A DNA stretch of 64,000 nt from Atopsyche davidsoni. Taxonomy: Eukaryota > Arthropoda > Insecta > Trichoptera > Hydrobiosidae. Positions 36,101 through 49,495 of the stretch are shown in pieces. Both the position numbers and the translations under genes were made by a program. Position 1 is the stretch's first letter. Each line of letters opens with the position of its first letter. The stretch lies in the NCBI GenBank assembly GCA_022113835.1, contig JAILWY010000020.1, positions 4,712,001 to 4,776,000 on the forward strand, given 5' to 3'. The notes below the pieces were generated by a model. The model did not search any database and was not told the origin of the DNA. It saw only the letters and a program-made list of their open reading frames with translations.

Positions 36101-38846
36101 ACCTTTAAAACCAATAAGCCAATATAATAGCAATTTTACATTTGATGCACTTAATTATCTTTGTAAGCCAATAAAAAATAATTTATAGTTTTTTGTATGT
36201 TAACAATATACATTAAATGTAAATAATATTTTTTTTATACTTTCGTAAGGCACATCACTCTAAGATGAATAAAATATAATTTTTTTTATTATTTAATGTT
36301 AAGACGAGACAAATTTACATGAAAACCACGGTACTGCTTGGAACTCAAAGCGCGACACGTGGACTGCAAGGTTGGCGAGCATTTTGAAGGCCATAAATAC
36401 GATTGCGAGTGATGTATTTATTCCCGGTATTATTTTTAACTCAATGGGCGAACTCTTGGTAGGTTGTGAGGCGGAGGTCGGTTATCGCTCGGACATGAAT
36501 GTGACTGGAGGGCCATTGTATTTTTTATAAAAGTGTAAATTTGTCATGAAATATATCAAAATAAGACTGTTTACATGTTCGTCGTGTGTACGTAGGTATC
36601 GTAAGGATGTACTCAAAGGAAACCTAGTTTTAAATTATGTACATTACCTTCTTGTAAATTGTGTGAAGAGTTGCATGGATGCGTTGGAGAAAATTCATTG
36701 TATGATTCGAGTTACTATTTCTTATTGATATAAATTATGAGCCTCGCGGAACACCGGCTTATATTGATATAATGGTTGGTTTTTTCAGGCTTTTCTGTCG
36801 ATTTTCTCCAACGGGTCGATGCATCTCTTTTTGGAGTTATGTTGAATTGAAATTATGTTCACGATTTCTGAGCTTGTGATTAGTAAACGTGTAAGGTTGA
36901 TTTATATCAAGGTGTTCAATTCCTACGGATCTGAACCAACTATCTATAATTTCAAAGTCTTTTAGCGATTTTGAGGGATTTTTTTAGAATTGTAATATCA
37001 GAATCTCATGCTGTGCTCCGTAATCATTAGCGATAACTAGTACTTATCAATTTTACAATAATTGGTAGTTCAATATTGGCGTAAGTATTAAATTTACATT
37101 TATTTGCTAATAAAATAAATAGTCAATACAAACTCTCACTGATGGAACCGGCAACTCTGCGGAATATTGAAACCCAAAATGGGCCTCTACTGGACTTCTT
37201 TTCTCATCATAAAATAAAATTCTTTCTAAACTCTCATTGCTCGGAGCACTATCAAAACATTTCAAGTTAGACAAATTCCATACGATTACATACATTAGAA
37301 AATACTAAAACATTTAAAACTAGTCATTTTTACTTTAAAACACGCAAAGAGTCACTCAGTTGCTCCAGAATTGCTGGTTACTCCAGAGTTGCTGGTTGCC
37401 AGCAGTGTTGTCGTACCTAGCTCTACCATTCAGTATAGAACTAGAAGAATTGTGAATTCGACGTTTTACTCATAGGTATATAAATCCGTTTGGAGCAGTA
37501 CACTATTTCGAAGCTTATGACGTAGTACGATAGGTGCCAGCGTGCCAGACGTGCATGAATCTACAAATGAACCTACGATAGTCCAGTAATACTACGAAGC
37601 GTATTTTCTCTCACTACAGTAAGAAGACTCGTTTGTTTGTTTTCTTTGGTCTAAACGGAAGATGTTTTGTTGAAACGAAAATGGCTAATATAGGAAAAAG
37701 CAATCTTATGATTTTAGCAATTGATGTTGTAATGAAAAGCACTAAAGTATTAAATGAATTGTAACAATCTATTGGAATTGCGTGTCTTATAAGAATAATA
37801 AATGCGGTACACAGAATTGAGGTTGAAATATTTGTAACCATGATAGGCTTTCTGCAGGATAGTGCTGTAATTTGTATAGCGTAAAGCCTTCACTTTTATG
37901 TTTACTCCACGAGTAGAGACATTAATACTTATATAGTATAAACGAAGACTATATAGTAAAAGTAGCAGGATAGCTAATTTCGAAGCTATTGTCTCTGTTA
38001 ATGTTGTCAAGGAGACTGGATACGAGTGTGCTCCTCTTCAGTTGTGACGAGCACCTAAGAGGAGAAAGTTTGCGTAGCTTACACGCTTACAGCTTGTCGG
38101 AACCCAAGAATCCAATAGTCAGCCGGCGTATTGTTGAAAATTTAGGCACCAAAGTTGTTATTCTTACAAGATATGGCAAAAATATTATGTAAAATGATGG
38201 ATATAAGTGAGTTACTGCAAACGTCTTCACCTAACTATAAATAAATATTAGCACAACGAAATCTACAGAGTACAGCGCCCAACAGGTCGGGGCGGGGCGC
38301 TGCACAATGACTGTTTCTAGGACATAGGATAAGTAGGGCCACCATAATAGATGTAACGATTGCTTGTCATTAGAGATGTAATTATATTTAATCAATAGTT
38401 AAAAAAATCCACTTAACTTAGGGGAGAACTAACCTACATGTACAAATATCACTAAGTAATAAAATACCGGCTAGATAAAAACTTTGATGTGTTATGAAAC
38501 GCAAGGTGTCTATTACACTATAAACACTGCTGCAAAATGTATATATTTCGCCGTTACGAGATTCCAACAAGACGATGTGATACGCCAAACACGCAGTACT
38601 CTTTCACAAAACGATGATAGTGGTCATTGCTTAGGGCATCTTTGATCAAACAATGTATAGTGGAATGGATGACCTATCACTTAGGAAAAATGTAAACGGA
38701 GTGTTAGAGAATGGATGCCAGGTATGACTTATTTTTATCGCTGAGCTATCCAGGCAACATTCGTTCATTTAAACTGAGAGCTGTTTTTGATCTTATTTAC
38801 AATGCTATAGTTAATATATAAATATGAAAAAATAAGGTGTGTTCAA

Positions 38847-39103
38847 CAGTGGCGTGTATTATGCTTATGATTTAATCTTACGTGTAATATTATATTATCA
38901 TCTTTAGAGTCAAATCACACTGAGACTTGGCATATGACAAACCTGCGCATATAACTGCGTAATAGGGTTGAAATGGAATTCCCATCCAGTGGTGTCTGAG
39001 CCATCAGTTTGATTTGATCTGGGAAATAACGTGCTAACACCGAAACAAACATGTTTCAATTGTAGGCAATAATTTTTTTGCGGGTATGGATTACACGCCA
39101 CTA
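38847..39103. mobile_element. 257-bp MITE with AGTGGCGTGTA ends
   Basis: Left end CAGTGGCGTGTAT and right end TTACACGCCACTA. The same terminus occurs unpaired at many places (12764, 16254, 20372, 49110, 49822, 63395, 63641). No transposase seen. Confidence 0.6.
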
Positions 39104-40156
39104 ATGTTTAGAGTCTCCCCGGTTTCGGATAAGATTTAAGAATTGCTTATGAAAGTAAATATGTACTTGAAATACTAGGCTATACAAATAGCTTTATCCT
39201 AGCGAGCGCTATAGTTTTACCTTATAGTTGATGTTAGAGAGGGATACACTTGCATTGAATATTGACTGCAAGATGAGTTAACAAAAACTTGAGTGAAACT
39301 TGTTTCGCAATACTAGTTATCCATTGTGCTTATAGTTTTATGACACTGAAAATAAACCATTTTTAATAGTGTTGAAACTGTTTCTTTGGTAAATAGAAGT
39401 CACCAAAGTATTCAAAGGGAGAAACTATTCTTAAATGGATGAACATCAGAAGCCGATGAAGAGAGACGAGTGGAGCCCAGAAGCTTGCAAAATTCAGGGT
39501 GTCTCCAAAACTATTTTTAAAACAATTTAAATGTTTATGTTACATCCACTTATTCTTTTATTTTATATCATACTGTATATATATTCTACGGTGATCATTG
39601 TGATCATTTGTGACACAATAGATTTGCGTGATAATATATTTTAATGCGAAAATTGCAACCTATCATGCAACAACACTTAATATATTGGAATAGCATCGAT
39701 ATATTTTTATTAGTATGATCGTTTCCTAATAAGATGAGGGTTTGTAATAAGTTTGAAATGACAAATCGCGTGTATCCGTCTCTAGCAATGTGTAAAAAAT
39801 CTTAACTTTGTAATTGTACAATAGCGACGAAGTTTTCTCGTATGTGTTTTATAAATGTTGTGAAACTTTTAAATATTGTGAAAACATATGAAATAATATT
39901 ACTAATTATAGGAATAAGTATTATATATACAAAGTGTAATTATCTTTTTGAAAGATTTGGACGAGTCGACTATCCTATGCTAAGTGGAGTTAGATTCTGA
40001 GACATGTGTTCTATATTTACATATAACATATATTTCTCTGATATATTTTTGACTTTGTGTATACTTTTGAAAAAATGCTTACTTCGTAAGTTGCGTATCG
40101 ATTCTATCTTCTCAAATCTATGACATCATATTTCATGCTTTTTCACTCAAATAGAA

Positions 40157-40230
40157 TGAGATGCCATCTCGGCTGATGCTGGTTTGTAAACGGCAGCAAC
40201 GGTGGACGCTTCACCCGAGATGGCATCTCA
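40157..40230. repeat. 16-bp perfect hairpin arms
   Basis: TGAGATGCCATCTCGG (40157-40172) and CCGAGATGGCATCTCA (40215-40230) pair perfectly around a 42-nt GC-richer loop. Each arm is itself nearly palindromic. It stands alone in AT-rich intergenic DNA. Confidence 0.7.
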
Positions 40231-42449
40231 GTTTCAACGAGTTCCTATCCATCTAGGTTTCTTAAAAAAAGATTTTATACTACGTGACATTTCAATGTAA
40301 ATTATTTTTAGGAAAAGAGTGTATGATAATTTTATAGATATTTTTAAAATGCAGTATTCACTACCAGTATATTAATTTGTTGTAAGATTTTGAACTGTTA
40401 TACCTTTTTGTAATTTCATAGAAAATTGTAGCCATTTTATTGTTCACGGTTGTAAATAATTATTTTAAATATGACTAATTGCTTTTATATATCAAGAAAA
40501 TGTTGTTTCTTAAATATAATTATTTTAGAAATACTACAAAGAAAACTTTAAAGCTACTCACCAAATTGTTGATGCGATGCTTGACAACTTTTCAAAAATG
40601 GAATCCACAATGAATGAAAATTGAAAACAAATGGACTAACCATAAACAATAAAAGAAAAACTGTCAAAACCATAGACAATGAAATCATATGTGATCAATG
40701 CTGTGTAGCTTCACTATATTCTCATCATCAATATTGCTTCTAAATTACGTCTATAAATGAAATAATATAATGGTTGATATGTAAAAAAACTTTAAGTGAG
40801 TTTGTATCTTTGTTTAATTTAGAAAGTGACTTTTTTGTAATATATAATTACTAAAAAAAACATTGAAATGTCATATCTAATATCTACACTATTCTTCATT
40901 CTTTGTGGGATGATGTTGAGAACTGTTTTGGAGGGATAATCTTTTTAAGAAAATAATAATGGATGGCCTAATGGATGTGTAGATGTAATTCAAACTGAAT
41001 AAATAAAAAATAAAATCCCATTTTTTATTTTACACCTTTCATGTTGAAAAATTCACGATTATTATGATTTGATTTGGACTTGTGAGTATTGAGCTGCCTG
41101 CTTCAGGTTTTTGGTAATCTGTTTTTTCAGGGACTTGGATGGTCAAACGTCATAGTAACGAAGACTTAGAGCATCTCAATATTTAAGAATCTTCACGTTG
41201 AAAACAGAAATTACAAAAGAACCCGTTACATAAAAAGTTTTCTTTCTCAGCAGTCCCCAAAAAATTTTGGTTCCTCTTGAACATGAAGATAATTATAATG
41301 TTTTATAACATTGAAAAATCTTATTTAACTACAGGGATGGCTTAAAGTGTTTAACCGTTGACTCTCTAAATATAACCAGGTCAGATCATAAATAACATCT
41401 CATGCGATGATACAAAGAACAGATATAATTACAGGGTTTTGGTGGTACAGTAAAGCATTTTATTTATTTCAAATATTTTATTTTTATTAAATATATAGGA
41501 AAAAATAATCAAGGTACAAAAATAATTTATAATTCACTCGAAATATACATTTATATACATATATTGAGACGTAATATGGATGTGCGATATACAATTATTG
41601 CAAAGTTGACATAATACTTTAAAATTGAAATATAAGGTGAATGTAAAGAAAAAATATTCTTCCTGTTTGATATTCAACAGAAATTAAGTATTGACGCTGA
41701 AAAAAGTAAACTAATAAACAAGATTTTGATTTAAAGACTTTTACAAGAAATTTTTGTCTGATATATCCCTCGAAAACCGAAAGCGCTCTTTGAAAAATTT
41801 TTTTTTGAGCAATCTAGCCATTTGTTACAAATATAATATTTTAACAATCAAACAGGCCTGTTGTGGATATGAAATCAAAATTTTATAAAATAATACAAAT
41901 TTAAAAACCATTTTGCCAGTTTCCTTGATCGACGATCAAATCAATTTCCCTTTCAAGCATATTCAACTGATATATACTACCATACCCCAAACTAATAAAG
42001 ATAAAAGTAAACAATGATTACGAAGTATCATCACGTCACACGTATTGCATAAAACGATATTTCACTGAAAACATAACATCTGAATTACTATTCACGGAAA
42101 CAACGCTTTTATGAATCATTGGTCACTTTGATCAATATTTTGGAATTTGGGTGTTCATATTGTTTGGAAAACTATTGATTCATATATATTATAAAATACA
42201 ATAACTATACAATTGTTGATTATAACATTAAAAAAATAATTAAACAATTGTTTTAACAATGAAAATGTCAGTATAAATTACTTTAAAAACTTCTCTACTT
42301 TTGTCTGATCACAATAAAAAAAATTATAGTACTTCAGATAGTGATTAGAAAGATATGCTTTAAAGAAATACTTAAATAAATTGTATTAATTTTAGATTAA
42401 TGTCAATCTGAATGCGTTTTTATTTACCCATGCAGGTATTAGTATGTTT

Positions 42450-42734
42450 ATGTGATTAAGCACATTTTTTCATACATTGAAAACGACTAAAGAAAACTCT
42501 CAGAAAATATCATCGTGACTTGTGAGGGATTCGAACCCACATCCCCAAGCTTTCATGGCCGGTGCATTTATCCAACTATGCTAACGAGCCACTGCAATTT
42601 AGTGAGAATTTTTAATAATCATAATCTACATATGAACTAATATGCTCGGGCGAATCCCTCACAAGTCACGATGATATTTTCTGAGAGTTTTCTTTAGTCG
42701 TTTTCAATGTATGAAAAAATGTGCTTAATCACAT
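42450..42734. mobile_element. tRNA-derived foldback element with 84-bp perfect arms
   Basis: Bases 42450-42533 and 42651-42734 are perfect inverted copies, both flanked outside by TT. On the minus strand the left half reads as a tRNA-derived head: GGCTCGTTAGCATAGTTGG (box A, 42572-42590) and GGGTTCGAATCCC (box B), then CTCACAAGTCACGATGATAT. The acceptor stem does not pair well, so it is not a working tRNA but a SINE-type head. Related copies are at 19517-19685 and 51779-52026. Confidence 0.8.
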
Positions 42735-44389
42735 TAAATAAATTGCTTGGTTCCGTTGAATTAAGTTCACGTTTTAAGTTTGAATCTCAGATCTTGCAGA
42801 AAGAAGTGGTACGCGGACGCGGGGAGAGCTCTCCGAAGCTTGCTTGAGCAGCGGCCGCGTAGGAATTGAGCCGATCAGGACACCATCTCTCTGATTCAAA
42901 TCGGAACCTGACATACTAATAGACTCAGATTATCAAAATCACAACTTTATACTTTAATATATAGCTTATATAAATACAATGTAATAACAATAATAACAAT
43001 AGTATTAATTCCAGTAAATAAAGATTGCGTAGGTAAGTGCAAGTGAAGATTTCAGTTTCCGGCTGGCTTCACGATATTTAGAGCTGCTCATGCTACGTAT
43101 TCTCTACACACAACATTCAATATAAATAATTAATGGTCCATTATTTAAATAATAAAATTAAAGACTAATATGAGTAACAAGTTGTATTATTCTCAGAATT
43201 TTTGCATGTTGAATATAAAAAAGATTAATGATTATTATAAATTATTAAATGAATTCACATTTTTTATCTATACATGTATTTAATTTGTTTTTATGTAATC
43301 GATTCACACGTGAAGCAATAAGAATAATTTGAGAATTTTTCTCAGTGTTTCATGCGTAAATAAATTACATAAATCACTTGTTAATAAAAAGAAATCATGT
43401 GAAATATCACCACGTGTGGATTATATATTTTTTAAGTTTGTCCTGGCACGGGCGCTTGGCGCTTTCGCTACCGTTGGCAAAAATATTGTTCCCATGAGCC
43501 AGTCCAGTTAATGTCAGCACATCGATTAGCATTAGCAATAACTCAATTATTTTTTGTACAGAAATATTAGTGATGTTTAATTAAAAGTTGATGTGTCATT
43601 GAAAAAATTGCATAAAATATTAAAATATGTACTTACTTGTAAAATATGTCGATGCTAAGAAAGTAGTGTGTTTTGATTAGCAATTGCATTAGAAATATTG
43701 GACAATAGGACTCGGCTTAATATCCAAGAAAAATATCCCATTGATGATAGATTTGGTCTTTGGTAAACTATTTGAAAAACAAGGAAAAATCTATATAAAT
43801 GAATAAAAGTAATCTAATGATTGATTGATTAATTGTAGATCTAATCTTCACGACTTATTCAGATTAAGTAGATTATGAAATTGATTATATACGTCCGTCA
43901 CTACTATTTATAATACTCCATTTCACTTGAGTCCCTCTTCAACTATTTTATATACTCTAATATACATGTCGTTACCCTTTAAGTCACGATGGTAATCAAC
44001 TGTAAACAAATTCATGATTACACCAACATACATCCGTCCAACATTACTTTCAACTATCGCGATGGACTAATTACTACGATGAATAGTAATCACGCAAATA
44101 ATATGTGATCTGCACGTTACAGCTGGTTTGACTTGTTTGTTACGAAGCGCTATGTTTTTGGTCCATTTGAGATAACTTTAACACATGGCGGGCATGAATG
44201 ATGTTTTTAGTTTGAACACATTATTATTTGGTTGTAGGAAATATTATTTTACACGTTAAAGTACAGAGTCATGCAAAACATAAGTCGCATATGGTATTCA
44301 CACAGCGTGCAATCACAAAACGATACCACTGTGACAAAAAGGATAAGGATGACTGTGCGATTGAGAATAAAAAAAATTAAATAAAGATT

Positions 44390-45106
44390 TTAAAACATCT
44401 TCTTTTTAACCGCCGTGAACCTCTGCATGTAGTCATCGAAGCCATCCAGCGCCATCAGCTGCTTTGAGTCGAACAGATTTCCGTCCAAGCACAGAGTGTG
44501 GACCCTGGAATCTCGAAGCAGTGACAGGTTGACTGCGGTGAGAGGCAGGCAGTTCTCTTCCAGTCGTAACACTTTCAGCTTTGGACATGACGACAGCTCT
44601 TCAGCAATGCTTGCTATCTGATTTTGGTTTAAATTCAATTCTGACACTTGCATCTGCGCGACGTACGGTGGCACACGCGTGATCTTGTTGTGTGAAAGTT
44701 CCAGAACGTCCAGATGTTTCATTGCACAAAACTCTGCAGGGATATCTAACAGTAAATTATTATTTAAATACACTTGCTTGAGATTTGTTAAGCTAATGAG
44801 ACTCGGAGGCAGTTTGGTGAGATGGTTGAATGCCAAATTTAAGTGCTCCAGCTTCAGGAGGTCGCCTATTGCACTGGGCAGCGCCTCTAATTTATTATGG
44901 CTCAAGTTCAATTGCTTTAAGATTTTAAAGTCTTTTATCGAGTCTGGGAGAACTTGGAACCTATTTTCAGAGATATCTAGGTTTCTTATGACGTGAGACA
45001 GCTGTTTTACTTCTGGAGGTAGTTCCTTGAGTTTTTGGTTTGAGATTTTCAGCAAGCCCGTCTTCGAGGCGGTCTCGTAGTGCTGTTTTAACGGCGAATT
45101 ACCCAT
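44390..45106 (-). CDS. Lrrc57: LRRC57, leucine-rich repeat-containing protein 57
   Basis: Complete single-exon frame of 238 aa, ATG at 45104-45106 and TAA at 44390-44392. It starts MGNSPLKQHYETASKTG, the N-terminus typical of LRRC57, with glycine 2 suited to myristoylation; membrane attachment is inferred from that. Leucine-rich repeats of about 23 residues run from about aa 37 to 205: RNLDISENRFQVLP, KQLNLSHNKLEALP, EHLNLAFNHLTKLP, KQVYLNNNLLLDIP, DVLELSHNKITRVP, SELNLNQNQI, KVLRLEENCLPL. The end, GFDDYMQRFTAVKKKMF, matches the family's conserved tail. Length equals that of vertebrate LRRC57 (about 239 aa). No break or odd residue. Function in the family is poorly known. It stands alone, 13 kb from C3G and 14 kb from sws. 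Confidence 0.93.
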   Translation of the reverse strand: MGNSPLKQHYETASKTGLLKISNQKLKELPPEVKQLSHVIRNLDISENRFQVLPDSIKDFKILKQLNLSHNKLEALPSAIGDLLKLEHLNLAFNHLTKLPPSLISLTNLKQVYLNNNLLLDIPAEFCAMKHLDVLELSHNKITRVPPYVAQMQVSELNLNQNQIASIAEELSSCPKLKVLRLEENCLPLTAVNLSLLRDSRVHTLCLDGNLFDSKQLMALDGFDDYMQRFTAVKKKMF

Positions 45107-46824
45107 GCTGATATGATTTCAGTTGTAACACTCTCCTCAAAAAGATCAGTTTTCAAGAAAATAGCGACACCTTTTCAAGGCGTGTACTCCGTTAATTGGT
45201 AGAGGTATGATAATTAATGTAGAGCACTGTAGAATTGATGTTTGTAAATGTGACATTTCGTTGACTGATATCAACAATGTTGCCACAAGAAAAAAACTAA
45301 TACGAAATATCTCACGTGCATACGCAAACATATTATAAAAATATGTCTCAACCTTCATTGAACAAAAAAAATCTAAGCAATTTTTAATTTTAAGTTTTAA
45401 AAACTATATTGATCTCAAAAGAAAGTAAATAACTTTTAAAAAATATTTTTGTAAAGAAAACAATTATACTATGATTTATTGGAGTTGGTGAAAGTCAACA
45501 GTTTATTTTTTTTAGTTAATTAAATAATTTTTATTACACGTAGACGTAATTTTACGAAAGTCTAAAACGCTTTGGTGCTGTCTGTTTTTTTTTTTTTTTT
45601 AGTAAATATAATGTCGATAGGATATATTTTTACTGCTGGCAATCGCAATATCAACCAACCTACAAAAAATCTAATTTTGACAGACGCACAGCTGATGAGA
45701 AGGATGCGGGAGCGCGCCGCGATGTGTTAATTTATATTAAATAGACATTTATAACGTGATGGAGTACATAAGGCTGCTCTGGGATGATACAAGTGCAAGT
45801 AAAAGTGAATTCCCACCCTTCTGGCTGCTCCAGGCAGTCGAAATAATCCAAGCCAGCCAGGTAAGCGCCAACTCGTAAAATCGATTTCAAGGCTACTCAT
45901 GTTTGCCAAGTTTTTACACGCAAACAACTCCTCCGAGGTCCTTGAATCTTATATTATACTATTACATGATTAGGAATTGTTAGAAATAACACGCGGAAAT
46001 GCCAGAATCAAACGTTTCATACAGTATGAAATAAAATTAAGCAGTATCGGTTTTGTTTGGTACGCTATATGTGTAGCACTACATAGTGTTGAGTACATTC
46101 ACAAAATGCCGACTAATGCTGTAGTATCAGTTGTAAAATCCTTTGTGCTTAAATCTATTTTTATATAATCATAATATTTTGATCGTGTCGCGGAGCTCTT
46201 TGATTGTGCTGGCTGGTCGTTTATTTTTGTTTGCACGGACTAGATCGCGTGTCTCTAAGCGATGAATCATCCCATTCTTGGTCGCATGGTCTTTTTGTTT
46301 ACATCCACCTAATGCATTCAAAGCATTTGTGCATTAAATTGCATAAATACATACATACATACTGGACCTGTATAATATAATACTTTATCCTTATATTCTT
46401 ATACATAATCCAGTTTGAGTTTCAGTCAACTCCGCTTTGTCTACATAGTTAGTTATTTGATTGTTTTCCTTGATGTATATATATTTTTTAATGTAGCGTA
46501 AAAATCAAGATTAAATAATAATCATTTATATTTTCCTGCAGTACTCACGTTACGTCGTCTTTGGCAGATGAAATCATTAATTTATAAAAAAAAAAAAAAC
46601 AAACACTGGGCGTGTCGAAGTCTCGTTTTTTATTACATTGAAAAAAAAAATATTTTCGTAAACGTCTGGTTTGTTGATGATACTTAAGTTTATTTCTTTA
46701 GAATTACTATTTAATTAAAATAAAAAATCATCTTATTAAATATGATATATATATATATATAGTCACATTTTGCTGTGTGTTATTTCGGAAGTGTGTCGTC
46801 ATAATTTTTTTGCAAAAAAGCCCG

Positions 46825-46950
46825 TTAAGGCCCGCCACAGTCCAACAGTGCCCTCGCCGGATCTTTGATCTCAGTCGCTGCGACACAATTGATAAACGAA
46901 TGGTAACTGGCTTAAAAATAAATTGATTGCAGGTTGTGTCGCTGCGTGTG
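46825..46950. repeat. Inverted pair of the ACACGCTGCGACACAA-type core
   Basis: CGCTGCGACACAATT (46876-46890) faces TTGTGTCGCTGCG (46934-46946), preceded by gcccgttaaggcccgcc. Related cores occur at 10387, 10583, 20141 with 20198 (again an inverted pair) and 52091. Looks like a MITE family; termini not defined. Confidence 0.5.
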
Positions 46951-47808
46951 TAGTCTGTTTAATCCGCTATGCGCTACAGGTGTTTTTTTTTATTATTTTT
47001 TATTGTTAGATGATTTGGTGACTCGTCGGACGACCTTCGATCTCTCGAGTCGACTTTTCGATGGACCGCACTCGGTTTCGATTTCAATCTTTAATTTTAT
47101 AAAAATCCAGTGCCCTTGAAACATTCACATGTCTTGTAATATAATTTGGGATTAGTAATTTATTATTTCAGATAAGCCAACGTGCTCAGTGTTTTTTTTT
47201 TGACTTTGAATCCATTGTTCAAGCTTTAACTCATTGAGGCTAATTAGCAAGTATTGTCGTGACAATAAGAGTTGATCTAAAGCCACTTCGCAGAAATAGA
47301 TTCAAGGGGAAAAAAGGCGTTGGAAGAAGAAAGCTAACGTGCTTGCGTAATTAGTAAGCTGTGTATAAATATGTGTTCAGTGAGATGGTCACCAATCTCC
47401 TCCAAAAAGAGGCACCTGAAATAGAAGATGTATCGATGGATTCGGAGTCTGATCAACAGTGGGTCGTATTGCACACGTATAGCGCCAAATAGCAGGACAG
47501 TATATAGCCAGTATAGACAGAGTACGGGAAGCTTGTAAAAGGTCTTTGACCAGAGAAGACCTGCTTGGCAAATTGGTCTATATTCCGTGTGCACCAGTGC
47601 GTGTCCAGTCTCTAACCGACGGGGAAAACCTGTGGGTTGGGTGTCCATCGTTGCCAGACGCTGATGATAGTCAATCGGTCACGTCTGCTGGCGACGGCGA
47701 AGGTCTTGTTTTCTCCACTGATTATCATTTATGTCCAAATGCCCCATCGCTTGTACGCATGTCACGCCACTGGCTTTATAGAGTCCTAGCAGGTTGTTTT
47801 CGAAGACG

Positions 47809-48072
47809 CAGTGGTCCCCAACCCTATGCCCGCGGGCACCATGGCGCCCGCTGACCGTTTTAAGTGTGCCCGCCGCTGTGCGACCACGATAAAAAAAACC
47901 ATTTAAGTTTACAATAAAATGTTATGTTAATGAAATGAAAATAATAGTATCGTTATAATTATCAAAATAATCATTATTTTCAGAAATTGATATTTGAAAA
48001 AATAAATGGTGCCGCCGCCCGACTGGCATTCTAGAATGTGCTCTTGGTGTGCAAAAAGGTTGGGAACCCCTG
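47809..48072. mobile_element. hAT MITE, copy 3 of 3
   Basis: Left end CAGTGGTCCCCAACCC, interior GTGTGCCCGCCGCTGTGCGA, then the shared TTTAAGTTTACAATAAAATG, right end AAAGGTTGGGAACCCCTG. Target duplication not visible. Confidence 0.82.
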
Positions 48073-48677
48073 CTATAGGGTGTTTTTAAAATATACGCAA
48101 GTGCTAGTCTCGCCTGCGCTAGCAAGGCAAGCCGGGCTTGCGGCAGTCTGCCCGCAATGAGTCAGTTCTTCGAAACAACCTTATAAAGTCATTGAAAATA
48201 ACTAAGCGTGATATATGCGGTTGTTTATTATGCTTAGTAATAATTGCGGTATATACTAAGTAAACGACGTAAGCAACGATATATTTAAAAAAATATATAT
48301 ATTATGTCGTAATATAAAGCAATCAGTTTGTGACGTGTCCAGCATTTGCCTTGTATACAGAGAACCAGCATCAGAGCGTTTATTCATGTGCTATATATAT
48401 TCAAACATAACGGGAAAAAATCAGCTGCTCCAACAGCTCGACAGGAATATTCATAATTTCGAGATAATCTTATCAAGCAAACTGCTGCATTGACCTTGCC
48501 ATTAATTTTAGGTGAATTGCTATCGATTGTGCTATCAGATTTTAGCCGTAATAGTTGATAATGCAGCTATCATGCTCGCATTGCTGGTTTGTCACCTTTT
48601 GTTGTGCTATCGGTAGATTAGAGTGGCTGAAGTCCAATAACCAATTGTCATCTGCGAATTGTTCCACTATCTCAAAT

Positions 48678-48860
48678 CAGCGTTTTTCAACCTTTTCGAA
48701 TGCGCGACCCCTCTGCAAGTCGAAAATTCTGGCGACCCCCCAGGCATAGGGTCTTAATAAAACTATGCAAGTGCTTTTTAAGACTATATACAAATTATTG
48801 TCTTTTTAGACATCGCTAGTCCTCTGGGAGGGGTCGCGACCCACAGTTTGGAAAACACTG
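48678..48860. mobile_element. hAT MITE of a different subfamily (183 bp)
   Basis: Left end CAGCGTTTTTCAACCTTTT followed by GCGACCCC; right end GGGGTCGCGACCCACAG then GGAAAACACTG. This is the common CAGTGTTTTTCAACC type of hAT terminus. No clear 8-bp duplication. Confidence 0.75.
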
Positions 48861-49369
48861 ATATTAATGATAATCCGAGCAACATATATTGCTTGCCCTG
48901 AAATTATTATAGCGTTTCATATATCATAAATAGTGATAATATACACCAAAGCAAGCAATTTTTTTTACGAACTTCGTTCATATTACGATTTTTTTTTTAA
49001 ATTAATATTTATTTATTTATTTTATCAGTGTATATACAGTGTGGACTGACGCGTTGCCTCCGGGATTGAGTCACGAAGGAGAACCGGTGTATATAGCATG
49101 TAATAAATCGCACGCCACTTCCCTGTCGCTTATTGCGCCAGAGTGCCCGCTGCCGGTGCAAGTAAGGTTGCAACGCGTCGGGTAATCCGCATTCGCTTCC
49201 TACTCTGGCTTCGGGCCAGCTGGGCGTGGCCGTGGCAATGGCAAGCGATGCACTTGACCCCGGGGCACGCGGTTGCGAGCACTCGCAGGTGTATCGGGAA
49301 TTCGATAGTCGTGTAATAATTTTTTGCTTTATCCGGATCAGCCGGTCTACCGACGCTTCGGCTGTCGCG

Positions 49370-49495
49370 TTGGCACCATCGTCATCATCACCATCATCAT
49401 CATCACTTCACCGACTTTCCTGTAAAAGATCATCATCGTCATCATCGTCTGCGGAGTCACTTCACCGACATTCCTGTAAAAGAAAACCGTCTCAC
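49370..49495. repeat. TCATCA-rich tandem repeat
   Basis: Two units of (tcatcatcn)n plus cacttcaccgac and cctgtaaaaga in tandem. It creates a serine-rich 114-codon frame (49226-49570) that I do not accept as a gene. Confidence 0.7.

Larger units (their letters stand above)
31335..44389. other. C3G 3'UTR and C3G-LRRC57 intergenic region
   Basis: The first part must hold the C3G 3'UTR, but I cannot fix its end; AATAAA occurs several times, for example near 33631 and 33905. The rest is AT-rich with no frame over 90 codons. Recognisable items are two small inverted-repeat elements, a hammerhead-like motif, a 16-bp hairpin and the 42.5-kb foldback element. A GC-rich patch at 42810-42880 is unexplained. 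Confidence 0.6.

Noticed and set aside
37107..37295. 62-codon minus-strand frame with a protein-like look
   Set aside because: Too short, no splice partners found and no family recognised.
42512..42590. Possible functional tRNA gene
   Set aside because: Boxes A and B are good but the acceptor and anticodon stems do not pair; related copies show it is a repeat.
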